Shown: in pieces, positions 52,440 through 63,113 of the stretch
Numbering within the stretch: position 1 is the stretch's first letter
Layout of the letters: the number at the start of each line of letters is the position of its first letter
DNA from: Adiantum capillus-veneris
Lineage: Eukaryota > Streptophyta > Polypodiopsida > Polypodiales > Pteridaceae
Length of the DNA: 64,000 bases
Reading direction: 5' to 3'
NCBI GenBank assembly: GCA_014529385.2
Contig: CM043944.1
Coordinates: forward strand, 66,478,895 to 66,542,894
Made by a program: the position numbers and the translations under genes
The notes under the pieces: model-generated
Told to the model about the DNA's origin: nothing
Seen by the model: the letters and a program-made list of their open reading frames with translations, nothing else
Databases searched by the model: none

Positions 52440-52800
52440 TTCGAAGAACTTTGATTGTGTAAGTGTAATGTATAACATAAAGCTAATCTTCCTTGAGTTA
52501 TGGGGGACCTAATATGCTATATAGCATAGTATATGATGATGGTTGAGTTTTTTGATTGCTGAAGAATATGATACATTTTAGAGTAGCAAGTATAACTTTC
52601 TCAATATTGCTAGTTTCTTAGTTAAGAGGGTATACATATTGTAAAAGCATCCAGAAGGAAACTAGACAAATACTTGAGGTTGTACAGAAACAAAGACAAA
52701 CCTATCACACTAGTTCGGAGCTCCATCAAAACCAAAGATTCACCTTTTTTGGACCAGTTTATTTACCATTTTTGGAAACCACATGACCCAATAGATGAGC
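52440..52800. other. Unassigned
   Basis: No coding resemblance on either strand. Confidence 0.3.
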
Positions 52801-53450
52801 CCACTGTTGAGCTATCTTGCATTTTTTGGGATTCTGTTATTCACCTTATTCAACCACACCTTGAAAACATAGCCTTAACTTGGACAAGTGCTCCATCCTA
52901 GAACTATAACAAGCAATATCATCCATGAAAAATTTGATAAAATTACCCAAGTATGGCACCCCAAACACCCTATAATCTTGAAAGGTCGCATAAGCATTCA
53001 CCTATCCAATAGGCATCTTGCAATAGAAAAAGCACCCTCATGGAAAAATGAAAGTGGTCTTCAATTGGTCATCCAAGGCAATACTAATCTAGAAATACCA
53101 TGAAAAGACATCCATAATAGATTATCGCTCATGTCCTACTGCGCGATTGTTGAAAATCTTGTCGTGAAATAGCAAAGGATGGGATTCCGCTTTGTAGCCG
53201 CATTTAATGGCTTATAGTCCACACACACCCTCCACTTCCCATTATTTATTGGTATATTAATAATAGGAAAAACCCATTCATACTGTTTTATTGGATAGAT
53301 AATACCTCTCTCAAGTAGCTTATTGATCTCCTTCCATAGGGCTTCCTTTTGAATGTCTCCCAACCTTCGCAGTTTTGTGCTCTTGGTCTGTACTACGCAT
53401 CCTTGAGTAGACTCTGATGCTCTATCCCTTTAGCTCCTCACAAATATTTA
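52800..53450 (-). pseudogene. Ty3 reverse transcriptase remnant (element J)
   Basis: Minus strand from 53363: LWKEINKLLERGIIYPIKQY and GKWRVCVDYKPLNAATKRN, the RT start. Further down, in other frames, come QLKTTFIF, PWGCF, NAYATFQ and FMDDIACYSS (the Asp pair as M-D-D). Ty3-C LTR sequence lies between this and Ty3-C itself. The RNase H piece at 51950-52200 is probably its continuation, with some 600 bases altered or inserted between. Confidence 0.7.
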
Positions 53451-54130
53451 TAATCTATGGAAAAAAATTGGGATAGGATGCATACAACTCCACATAGACT
53501 TCCTTTTCCTGCTTGGTTAAATCCTCTCATTGAGCATTCCTATTAGAAAGGCCATAGAATTGTGAATAGGATCTTCAATGACTATCACATTGGCAATATA
53601 AATAAGATTTAAAACACTACTTACAATGTAAAACTGCAAAAAACTCACTTTTTGCAATGACCATGACATTTTTACAAGGTTGAAAGGGTGCCACTTATAG
53701 ATAAATCTTAGGATACAACAAGCTCTACCTAAGGTATAAGCAAACTAACATTACTCTCATTGTAAATTAGCACAATTGAAAAATAGTAACAAATTTGGAA
53801 ATGCACTTTGCCGATGTGCATTTTTTGTTGAAACCTAACTCGATGTTTCAACTGAGGGATATCAACAAGGTCCAATCTTGCCTTGTAGTAGTGAGCCACA
53901 CATGCAAAGAAGTGTTACAGTTTTTTGGAGCAGCATTGGGGAAATTTTTGCGACCCATTTGAAGTTCTATAAGAGAGACAACTTATTTCTAAATCTTGCA
54001 CCTGCAACACAACCCTTTCTTGAGCCCTAGTGAGAGCAATGACCAACACCAACAAATGGCTATGGAAAGTGGATTGACCAATACCCAATTAGTGGCCTAT
54101 AAACATATGATTTTTTCAAAGAAGGCATCA
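53451..54130. other. Unassigned
   Basis: Possibly the protease/linker of element J on the minus strand; no active-site motif seen. Confidence 0.3.
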
Positions 54131-54293
54131 ATTTGTTTGTCTTGGGATTGTGAAGGCAAAAGAAAATGTACAAGTTTGCTAGAGAACAAAGGCAAAGGCA
54201 AGCTTGATAGAGATATATAAGAAACCCTCAACCCCCATTGTAAATCATAAATTATATTGCCAAGGTTGCTTGGTTTAGAAGGCTCTGTCTCCT

Positions 54294-54337
<44 letters not shown>

Positions 54338-55380
54338 GTTTCTCCCCCTTGGTTCTATGCTTCCATATTGTAAACTTTGACTAGTATTAGAGCTTAGTTA
54401 GGTGCCTTGGTACCCTTAGAAGTTCAAGATCCACTATTATAAAGGCAAGAATACACTTTGTTTGGCTTGGGAATGCAAAGCCAAAGGAAAAAGTATGAAC
54501 TCACAAGAGAACAAGGCAAAGGCAAGCTGAACATAGACAACGGTGATAATATTTGATAGAGGAGATTAGCATGGCACACATGGTGGCAGCCATAGTGGCC
54601 ACGATGTCAAATTTCTAGTCAAGTGGCTGTTGTCTCCACTAGATTTAGCTAGCATGAGGCTTGTGAGTGGAAGAGAGGGGCAAGAAGTGCACCCTGCAAA
54701 TAATTTGGACCCATGTGTTGGATTTCAAGTTATTGGTGCTTGAATCAATGGACTAAAGTTCACAGTTAATTGCAGATGCATTTGGCAAGGAACCAATACA
54801 ACATATCTAAAACACTATGGATGAGTGCACAAATCCATTGTTGTTGGCCCGATTATGGACATTATGGGTTTCAAAGTTCATTGTCTACTACGAATGTATG
54901 GACGTGGTGTGTTCATAGCTCACAAATGGGGATTCTTGGATGTAGTGTCTTCTAGGTTTAATTTTCTATGAGGCAAAAGGTGCTCAAGATGGCATTATTC
55001 TAAGGTAAAGCGTTGGGGGTAGAATAGCCAAGTTTATCTAGTAGTCCGAGGCCTTGTCTTGGGGTGTCCATGGTAGGTTCTTCATCGACTTGGTCTTCCT
55101 ATATATGTCCAATATGAGCTAAAGAGAGGGCGTTAAAGTTATAGCATCTCAAGTGAATGGTACAATATGATCACAATATTTATTTTGTCTTTATAAATTT
55201 ATTTTACTTATTTGTCAAATCTTGGGTAGGACAATGTTACTCAGCTAGTATATGGGCAACCCTCATCCCCAATTTTAAATCATCAATTTCATTACCAGGA
55301 TTAGTTGTTTTAGAAGTCTCTCTCTCTCTCTCTCTCATGATTCTCTCCCTTGGCTCTACACTTTTGCATCGTCAAGCTTG
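54130..55380. repeat. Diverged direct repeats with CT microsatellites
   Basis: Block a at 54133-54215 recurs at 54458-54540 (TTTGTTTG(T/G)CTTGGGA, then AGAGAACAA...GGCAAAGGCAAGCT). Block b at 54225-54350 recurs at 55250-55375 (AACCCTCA(A/T)CCCC, TTTAGAAG, a CT tract, then CCCTTGG(T/C)TCTA). The order is a-b-a-(about 700 unrelated bases)-b, as if a tandem repeat had been split by an insertion. CT runs are at 54302-54335 and about 55317-55336. No gene. Confidence 0.65.
54560..55245. other. Unassigned insert between repeat blocks
   Basis: No reading frame resembles a known protein. It separates the second copies of blocks a and b. Confidence 0.3.
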
Positions 55381-56870
55381 ACAAGAAGAGATGTGCTAGA
55401 GGGGGAGTTTGCTACAGCCCCTTAGGGTTATGGAGAGAGAAGAAGAGCCACAAATATTCAGAAGTGAAAATGGGGCTCTTTCCTCCTGGGTGCATGAGTA
55501 GGCCTAATGAATGCCAAAACATTGTAGAAGTGTTGAAACCATCAGAAGTATAAAAGTGTCAAACCCATCAATTGTTGCTACAGAATATGGTGAAACTCTT
55601 GAGTACCCCAAGAGAAATAGATCAAGAGAAACGAGTTGTAAGTCCAAGGGTAGACCCAAGAGGTCACGCACCCAGGCCAAGAACGGACAACTAGATGTGG
55701 ATAGGGGATTCTAGATAAAGATGACCAAGGGCCTTATAATAGGGTGGTAGGGTAGAGAATCCTTTACACCAAAATTTATTTTCTTAGTGAAGCCCTCTCT
55801 AAATTTGAAAAGGAAACATTAAATCAGATGCATGAGGATCAAAAGGATCCAACCCCTGCTAGTGTAAAACCAAAAAATTTGATTAGTATATCTGAAAGTC
55901 AGCTTGGATTGGGTGACACATATAAGGCTCACATTTCAGAAATGACAAAGGCAAAGGAAAGATCAAAAGAGGACACGATGTTGATTTGATAGTATGGTAC
56001 AACAAGTCAAATACGGAGGAGGAATTGAAGAAACACAACAAGTCAAGAGTTTAAGTTTCAAAAATGGAAAAGGCAAGGGACAGATCAAAAGAGGGCACAA
56101 AGGAGATCTATAGTATGGAAGATAAATCTTTAGATATGGAGGAAGACTTGAATAAAAACAAAGAGTCGGTATTTTTTACAAAAGCTATTTTCATAGGAGA
56201 CAGAGTAATGCAGATAAATTTCAAGAATGGAGAGATTAGTGGTATGTTTCACTTGAGGAGAAAATCAATTTGCTAAGCCTAGGTCATTCAAAATTGCAGT
56301 AAAAAATATATATTCTATTGAGTAGAGTGCAGGTCTATAACCAGCTTATGGCAAAAATCAGGGATATGACTAGACATGATCTATTGTAGATGGTTGGAAC
56401 CTATCAACACAAGAAGTTAAAGTGTTGAAATCAAAAGTTAGAAAAAAAGGAGAGTGGGTTTGGAATCAATTGAGGAAGAAATTCACAAAAGAGGAGACAA
56501 ATGAAGAGTATAATGTATTTAAATGAAGGTATGCTAATTTGTTGACAGAGCATGAGCAAGTAAAGGAGACGTTTCAAACGGTAAATTTTCATAAATAAGT
56601 TTAGGTTGTTTATAAAAATGCAAGAGAAGATAAGGGTACAACTAGTCAAGGTGATTTCTTCAATTTGGTTCAATAAGTAGAGCAAAAAAAACTTAAGGAG
56701 AAAGAAGAAGTTTCTAGGATAAAAATGGAGGCAGTACAAGCAATTATAAAATCTATGGAGGATATTCGAATTCAGGTGGAATTTAGGGCCAAAATTAAAA
56801 AAGAACTTGAAAAAAAAATTCAAGAGAGATGTAGAAGAAGAAGCAAAAAGGACCATAGGAACTGAGAGGC
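55381..56870 (+). pseudogene. Lys/Glu-rich coiled-coil coding remnant
   Basis: Plus-strand frames with stops: MEKARDRSKEGTKEIYSMED at 56064 and, near 56670-56850, KEKEEVSRIKMEAVQAI followed by KIKKELEKKIQERCRRR. Codon pattern and Lys/Glu heptads suggest an old coding sequence for a coiled-coil protein, like the remnant at 16909-20624, but no direct match was seen by eye. Ends where the Ty3-B-type leader stub begins. Confidence 0.35.
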
Positions 56871-56962
56871 GGATTTGCAAGTTAGATCTGGTGGCGTCAA
56901 CACAAGGGCTAATGCATGATGGCCTCACCATGAAAGGCAAACAATAGGGACACCACCTAGTT
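56871..56962 (-). other. Primer-site-like sequence and leader stub next to LTR-B
   Basis: Minus strand, just after the LTR end (..GCATTTCA), reads AACTAGGTGGTGTCCCTAT, followed by about 60 bases that align with the stub at 24401-24505. It is the position and form of a primer site (TGGTGTCCC, as in Ty3-A). Confidence 0.5.
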
Positions 56963-59079
56963 TGAAATGCGGCTAAGGTGCAATGACAATGCTACGTAAC
57001 ACACCATACACCATGTCACACAGTTGAACATGTTATGAATTGTGGTATGAGGTGGTAGAGAAATAAGTGGAGATAGATAGTGAGAGTTGTGAAGTAGGTG
57101 CGTGGACTACTATTCACACAAGAGGTGGCGAACCTGCACACCAATACATGAAAATCAAGAACAAAACAACCCTAAGGTGGCAAACCCGCACACCTTTACA
57201 AACAACGCAAAAGAAATAAACAACTATGTGACATACTCACAAATCCAGCAGAATAGAAAGAATGACATAACCAAAAGAGTAGATTATCTGCTGGGAGAGA
57301 TAATGGATAGAGAGGGACAAGAGAGGAAGGAGGAGACCATGGGTGCCTCGTCGATGGGTGGAGTTGATGTCAAGGAGTGTGTGAGGGTAACCTTCACTCT
57401 TGTTGAATGCCGAATCCTCCACTTCAAATTGTACCACGGCGTAGCGGTTGATGATGATGGAGGTGGAATATGTGTTGATGAGTAGTATGCGTGTGCATAA
57501 CCTCCTTACCATTATGGTGTGATGGTGTCTCCCAATGCTCTTTTACATGGACTAGCACTTCTAGCTATATTAGAATTGTGGAGGCATGGTGCCTACACCT
57601 CAAAATGCTCATAACTGTAGAGCTTGTGTTGTGGCGAGAGTGTTGTTGTTTTGGTAATAGAGACCCCTCTTTATATATTAAAAGAGGGTGGTATTTTGCT
57701 ATATTTTATTGGGACGTGACCCACACCATGTGACCGGGGGTTGGCCATGTGTGATGCAATTATGCTTGTGATAGAGGTCCACAGAGAAAATAGTAGGGGA
57801 AGAGAGAGATGGACAAGAAAGGAGAGTAGAGGAATGGGTATTTTGCAAGGTATGCTAGTCGTAGCTAGCTTATTTGAGAGAGGAGAGAGGGTTCTTTTGC
57901 AAGAGGTTGCCGAAGGTGGTTTGTCATTGGAGAAGATAAATCCGCCAGTTATAGCGGTAGTGGCTCTATCTTTGGCGAAGACTTCATTTATTGTGGCTTT
58001 GTTTCTCTCACTCATGCCCTAGATTTCAAATCTGGAGTAAAAATATACAATGATTTTGTGTTAACACACAAAAGAGTGATTATGAGGGCATAGGTGAAGT
58101 AAAAGATGATTACATGGTTGATGTTTTCGTTTGTAATTGATGAACCTAGGCATGGCCCACCTAATTGGCGCTTCTGTAACTTGATGCTTCGCTCGGACAA
58201 GCCTCCCTTGCGTCGTGTCGTTTGTAGTTGTCGTAGTCGAATGCCTTTGTGGTTGTCACAATGGTTGTTACTTCATTGAAGCCGTTGGCACAAAGCGCGT
58301 ATATACGAGAGCATGTGCATGTGTGCAAATTGATGGTGGATGTAACTTGAAAATTGATTTGTGATACTGTTTGGTGGTGATTATGACAGTCGGGTGTTTG
58401 TTGATGGTAAGTTGTGTAGGTGAGTGTGTGTATGGCTTAAAAACAACAGTTTTCAGCTATGGAGAGCTTGGGAAAGACATGAGAGTGAGAGAGAAGAGTG
58501 TGTGTGTGTGCATGTACTCTATGTGTGCTGAAAATTGGCTGTTTTCAGCTTTGTGTGTGTGTGTGGAGGGAGATAAAGTTTTTTTTTATGGTCAAAGAAA
58601 GAGAGAGAGGGGGAGAGAGAAAAGGGACAAAAAAGTGAAAATTTCAGCCATGTGAGAGGGAGAGAGAAGACAAGGAGAGGGAGAACTCCATGGATGGAAG
58701 AGGACAAGGTGGAAAGAGGTGATAATGAGAAGGAAGCCCCCTTTATTTGCTTTTGTAAGACGATGGTGGCCATGGTTGTACAAACCATTGAGTGCCCTCT
58801 TATTTAATAATATAGTTAACCATTATTTTAAAAGTGGAGCCCTTTGAGGAGAAAATAAAAGAGGGAGAAAAATGATAACCAGTGGTTTCGCTGGTACTTG
58901 AGGACAAAGGCTCCTTACCATGCAAGATTTTCTGCTTCGGTGAAATCTTTTGCTGGAGATTTTGTTTATCTTGATTCTCAAGTGGTCGTTCACACACCCC
59001 GTGCTTGAGATTTATTTATTTTTATAGAAGGGGGGATTTCCATAGAGAGAGGTGGGTTGATTTCAAACGTCGGCCCTCA
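56963..59079 (-). repeat. LTR-B (2117 bp), downstream LTR of Ty3-B
   Basis: Plus-strand ends TGAAATGC at 56963 and GGCCCTCA at 59079. The right edge is fixed by the polypurine tract of Ty3-B. A TATA box lies at 57672-57679 on the minus strand. The stretch 58340-58730 has short GT and GA runs. The left edge has a primer-site-like sequence instead of host DNA, as at LTR-B'. The reading frames in it, including those at 57102-57485 and 57671-58022, have no protein resemblance. Confidence 0.7.
57672..57679 (-). promoter_or_regulatory. TATA box of LTR-B
   Basis: Minus strand AATATATAAAGAGGGG, about 710 bases from the left LTR end, comparable in position to those of LTR-A and LTR-B'. Confidence 0.5.
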
Positions 59080-59094
59080 TTAGCCTTCCCCTTT
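59080..59094 (-). other. Polypurine tract of Ty3-B
   Basis: Minus strand AAAGGGGAAGGCTAA directly before TGAGGGCCGACG. Confidence 0.75.
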
Positions 59095-59129
59095 AATCTA
59101 GAGACATTTATGCCTCTAGCTCCGTTCTT

Positions 59130-60330
59130 GATACCTCTTCATTTGAAGTGGAGGAGTCTCCCTCCTCAGGAATATCCATCATAGGTGCTTGATCAAACCT
59201 TAAAAAGTACTTCTTTAGCCTCCATCCATTGACACCTGTTTTGTGGAGCCTACCATCTACATCCATCAGTTGATAATTGCCATTGTTGTAGCGCTTTCTA
59301 ATGACGAATGGCCCCTCTCATCTGGGTGAAAACTTCTTATCCTTCCTAGTGTCAAACCTGTTAGCATACCTTAGGACCAACATGCCTTTTTTGAGACCTT
59401 TCTCCTTGAGCCCTTTGTTGAAGGTGAGGCGTCGTTGCTCTACTTGAGTTGCATAGTAGTTGATACCTTCTTCTCTATCTAGTCAGAGCCTCTCTAGATC
59501 CAGAATGTGGTTGTGGAGATGAGAATTAGGGCGTTCCATGTGCCTAGCTAGCACTGTGAGACTAGCCAATTGAACTTCGATGGTGGGTAAAATGGCCTCC
59601 TTGCCATACACTAAGTGATATGGCCTCCTTACCATACACCAAGTGATATGGTGTGAATCCAAGGGATGTGCAAAATGAAGTGCGATAAGCCCAAAGTGCA
59701 GCCATAAGGTGCTTATCCCAATCACTTTTGTGATTGTTTACATGTTTAGTGATGATCTTGGAGATTATACCATTTATCTTTTCTACCAAACCGTTGCATT
59801 GTGGGTAGTAGGGAGTTGAGTAGGGTCGTGAAATGCCTAGCTTTTCCATCAGCTCTCCTACTAGGTCTCCCCTAAAACCTGGTCCTCTATCAAAAATTAT
59901 CTCAAGAAGAGTTCCAAAACGGCAGCAAATATTTTCAAATACAAACTTTGCTACTTCCTGATCTGTAGACCGAGTGGTAGCTACTTCTTCAGCCCACCTG
60001 GTCATGTAGTCTACACCCATGATGATGTACAATTTACCTGATTGGGACCTTGGAAAAAGCCCAATAGGGTCAATTTCTTGAATGGTCCAAACCCGGCTTG
60101 TAGAATCTTTCTACTAGTGATGTCAAGTGCAAACTGTCCTCCACAAACATCATCATGGCAACTCGAAATGATTTCAGTGATCTCTCTAGAAAGAGGTACA
60201 CACCTAAGAATTTGATCCTTACCCTTGCAGTAGAGGTCATCATTGATAAGGCAGATTTTGTTGCCTTGCGCACAAGCCACTGTTTTGGACCTTGGTAAGA
60301 TCTCTAGGACACTCTCTTGTGTCCACAAAA
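59130..60330 (-). pseudogene. Ty3-B integrase with an internal deletion
   Basis: The minus-strand frame at 60328 starts with LCKGKDQILRCVPLSREI and HDDVCGGQFALDITSRKIL. It then jumps to GPFKKL: the W-P...C-x2-C part of the zinc-binding domain, some 45 residues, is missing. The core at 60032-59650 is well kept (MGVDYMTRWAEE, EIIFDRGPGF, YYPQCNGLVEKING). A 28-bp tandem duplication at 59592-59647 shifts the frame after VYGKEAI. The C-terminal domain near 59390-59200 reads G-P-F-V-I-R and NGWRLKKYF. Confidence 0.8.
59592..59647. repeat. 28-bp tandem duplication in the Ty3-B integrase
   Basis: ATGGCCTCCTTGCCATACAC and its neighbour ATGGCCTCCTTACCATACAC begin two adjacent 28-bp units with two base differences. 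The length is not a multiple of three. Confidence 0.92.
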
Positions 60331-60359
60331 CTCATGATGTCAGGCATAACATCGCTGCC

Positions 60360-60930
60360 TTGGAAGAGAGGCAGCTTCAACTTGATAGCACCCACCACTG
60401 GAACATCTTGTAGATTCTCTCTAGCTAGAGCATTTGCTTCTTGATTTTCTCCTTGAGGGACATGATGTAATTGTACAATTTGAAACTTCCCAAAAGTTCC
60501 TTAACTTTGTGCAAATGGTGTAGCAAGGTATGATTTTTACAAGACCAGGTTCCTTGTATTTGTTTTATTAAAATCATAGCATCACCAAAAACATTTAATC
60601 ATTGAATATGTTGCGTCACACACCACTCTAACCCAAGAGTTAAGGCTGTATATTGTGCCTCACTATTAGAGTGAGAATCCTAGAGATTCCCAATGGAGAA
60701 AACCTTATCCCCTTGCTCGTTGAAGATGACAATGCCAGCTCTGTAGCTTTGTCCACTTTCCTCTCGTAGGCTCCATCAAAGTAAAGAGAGTGAGCCCCCT
60801 CTACCTTTGGGACCTCCAACAAAGGTGTAGTCTCTCGATCATTTGGGTTTATCTTTAGCTTCTTTTCATAGTGGCGATGAGTGAGAATACCTCCTAGAAT
60901 GGCCCTTGTGGAGCTCTCCACTTGCATTGT
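60360..60930 (-). pseudogene. Ty3-B RNase H, aRH-like, decayed
   Basis: The 95-codon frame from 60927 includes EGAHSLYFDGAYERKVDKA, the first strand with its Asp, and then the turn G-I-x-F-S-P. The following S-N-S-E-A-Q-Y-T-A-L block (about 60665-60635) and the final N-Q-E-A-N-A-L-A pattern (about 60450-60425) are in other frames. This is the same extra RNase H type as in Ty3-A. Confidence 0.6.
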
Positions 60931-60942
60931 GTAGTCAAACTC

Positions 60943-61850
60943 TTACAGCCTTGTGAGCCATTTGGAAATCCTAGAAGAAACATCCATGTGCTGCATTACA
61001 TAAGGAAATACTTCTTCCATTGTTAAGATTATGAATGGTCTAGACAAAAAATAAGAGTGAAACTTGGCGGTAGCAAACATTAATGCAAGCACCATGTGCT
61101 CCACTACCGTGTACCTTTTTTCTGATGGAGTCATCATGGGACTAGAGAAATAGATAGGATGCATGAAAGAAGCTTGAGGATCCTTTTGCATCAATACCAC
61201 CCCAAATGTGTCATTTCCCACACTAGGATTAACATAAAATGGCTCATCCCACTTTGAAGGTGCAATGGTGGGTAGTGAGGCTAAGATTTGTTTTACCTCA
61301 TTGAACTGTCGTTCATTTTCTTCACTCCAAGTAAAGATCTCTTGATGGGTAACTTGTTGTAAAGGGAGAACCACTTGGGAGAGCAAGTGAATGAACCTAC
61401 TCAAATACATTACCTTTTGAAGGAATGAGACCAACTTCTTGGTCGTAGTGGGTGATGGTAAAGACAACAAAGCTTGAACTTTACTTGGGTCAGCTTCAAG
61501 ACCTTTGGCCGAGATTACATGGCCAAGAAGAGTAACCTTGCTTTCACCAATGAGGAATTTCTCCACGTTGAGTTGGCCACCAAAATCTTGTAACCTAGCT
61601 AGACCTTCATAAACTTTCTCCAAATGAAGAGAACAAGAGCTATAGACACAAAAGTCATCAATAAAAACACGAATTGATTTGGCAAAGAGTGGCTGAAAAA
61701 CAAATGTCAAATAGCGATGAAAAGTGGCTGGAGCATTGGTGAGACCAAAAGGCATAACTCTTTAAGCAAAACATCCCCACGGTGTCACAAAAATTGTTTT
61801 TTTTAATCTTCTTCAGGATGCTAATTTGGAAGTATCCTGAGTAGCCATCA
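60943..61850 (-). pseudogene. Ty3-B reverse transcriptase, C-terminal two thirds, and first RNase H
   Basis: A 270-codon frame (61755-60943) starts MPFGLTNAPATFHRY and has VFIDDFCVYSS (Asp pair), LGHVISAKGLEADPSK and the thumb. RNase H of the normal kind follows (FYVNPSVGNDTFGVVLMQ, PIYFSSPMMTPSEKRYTVVE), with the first Asp replaced by Asn. Upstream, 61800-61850 gives the C-D-G-Y-S-G-Y-F-Q-I strand out of frame. Everything before that is deleted, so the fingers and first half of RT are missing. Confidence 0.82.
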
Positions 61851-61871
61851 CATACTGTGTAGCCATCACAT
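61836..61871. repeat. 18-bp imperfect duplication at the protease-RT deletion junction
   Basis: Minus strand reads TGTGATGGCTACACAGTA followed by TGTGATGGCTACTCAGGA. It is the RT strand 'C-D-G-Y-S/T' duplicated exactly where protease sequence jumps into RT. Confidence 0.85.
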
Positions 61872-62019
61872 TATTTGCCATTTTGGCTCGGCATGGTGCC
61901 CGCCTACTCACTTCTAAGCCTAAACGGTGCATCATTTTTTCACTCATGACGCATATTTGTGCACCACCATCGATGTAGATAATGGAGATGTGTTGCCCTT
62001 TCATGTGAGCATCCATCAC
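61872..62019 (-). pseudogene. Ty3-B protease, N-terminal half
   Basis: Minus-strand frame reads IIYIDGGAQICVMSEKMMHR and then LGLEVSRRAPCRAKMANN. The active site is D-G-G-A, as in Ty3-A. The flap and the L-G-R-P-W-L signature are absent, removed with the first part of RT by a deletion. Confidence 0.7.
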
Positions 62020-62060
62020 TGGTAGTATGTCATCTAGATTCCTCCCAGACTTAGCCCCAA

Positions 62061-63113
62061 CTATCTTTGGCTTTGGTCATCTTGTACTAACATCTTTGTC
62101 CATTGTCTCCTCACCCTAGGTGAAAGGTGAAGTAGTTGAGGCCAAGTGATCTTTGGGCCCTGCATAGAGACATCTTGAGCCACATCATACGGTTTAGAAC
62201 ATTCACCCAAAGAGAAATCTACAATGTCAATTTTACGTCGTGACTTGGATGGCTTTTTGCTAGATTTCCCTTTGGATTTTATCTTTTTTTCCTTTTGGGA
62301 AGATTCACCATGCCTAGCGCGCTTTACCCCCATGGAATCCACTCCTTTAAACTTGGTCTTACCTTTTTCCACTCCCTTGATATCCTCCTCCACATTCTTC
62401 TTTCTTTTACCTTCAAGGCTGATAACACTCACCACCTGGTTGTTGGTTGGTTCTGGAGGTAAGGGTGGAATGAGAGGTTGTTCTAGTGGAGGGTGTGGTT
62501 GAACCAGTGGTTGTAGAATTTGCACTGGTGGTGCTTGTTGTGGTGCTCTGGGTGGTGGTGGTCTTACTCTTGGTGGTAAAACTTGGTTTTTCCTTGCTCC
62601 TCTATTAAAATTCTGCCTCCTTGGGAGTGGGCAGAAATACATACCATGGCCATCTTCTCCATGATTGTAGCAGTGGTTTTCTTGGTTCTGTCTTTGTTTT
62701 CCTCTCCCTTGATATTGGTGGCGATTGTGTGCATGCCCTTGTTGCACCAAATTGACTGAGAGATTCTCAAGCTGGTTGGTGATTCGGTTGAGCAGGTCTT
62801 GTTGATCCTCAATTGGTTCTTGTGGTTGAATCCTCTCGGCAGCTGTTGTTGGTGGTGCTAGAGGTGGGCGGATCCTAACGGCTTCCTCTTCATCGGCATT
62901 CCTGGCTTGTAGGTGCAACTTCTTGTCTTTAAGGTGAGCCACTTCAACTGCTAGCTCATACGTATCAGGAAACCTTCCCTTCACCTTCTCTTTAACACTA
63001 GGTTGGTAACCTAATAGGACATAAAAGTTTCCTTTCAGGGTTTTAAAAATAATCTCCAAAACCATAGTAGATCCACTCATTTTGTAAAATCCTTTCATGA
63101 GGTTATAGTTCAA
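62061..63113 (-). CDS. Ty3-B Gag C-terminal part and protease linker, 350-codon open frame
   Basis: The frame starts at ATG 63113 inside the Gag domain (YQPSVKEKVKGRFPDTYELA), followed by a Leu-rich helix (QDLLNRITNQLENLSVNLVQ). A zinc-knuckle-like CYNHGEDGHGMYFC has His instead of the second Cys. A Pro-rich stretch (residues about 190-240) and a basic stretch come next, then IDIVDFSLGECSKPYD and GPKITWPQLLHLSPRVRR, matching the Ty3-A block. The first part of Gag is missing, and no start-like context is seen at 63113; it is the open part of a longer broken gene. Confidence 0.75.
   Translation of the reverse strand: MNYNLMKGFYKMSGSTMVLEIIFKTLKGNFYVLLGYQPSVKEKVKGRFPDTYELAVEVAHLKDKKLHLQARNADEEEAVRIRPPLAPPTTAAERIQPQEPIEDQQDLLNRITNQLENLSVNLVQQGHAHNRHQYQGRGKQRQNQENHCYNHGEDGHGMYFCPLPRRQNFNRGARKNQVLPPRVRPPPPRAPQQAPPVQILQPLVQPHPPLEQPLIPPLPPEPTNNQVVSVISLEGKRKKNVEEDIKGVEKGKTKFKGVDSMGVKRARHGESSQKEKKIKSKGKSSKKPSKSRRKIDIVDFSLGECSKPYDVAQDVSMQGPKITWPQLLHLSPRVRRQWTKMLVQDDQSQR

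Noticed and set aside
56431-56940. 169-codon Phe/Leu-rich minus-strand frame, membrane-protein-like
   Set aside because: It is the reverse complement of a Lys/Glu-rich coiled-coil region on the plus strand, which automatically reads as Phe/Leu/Ser.
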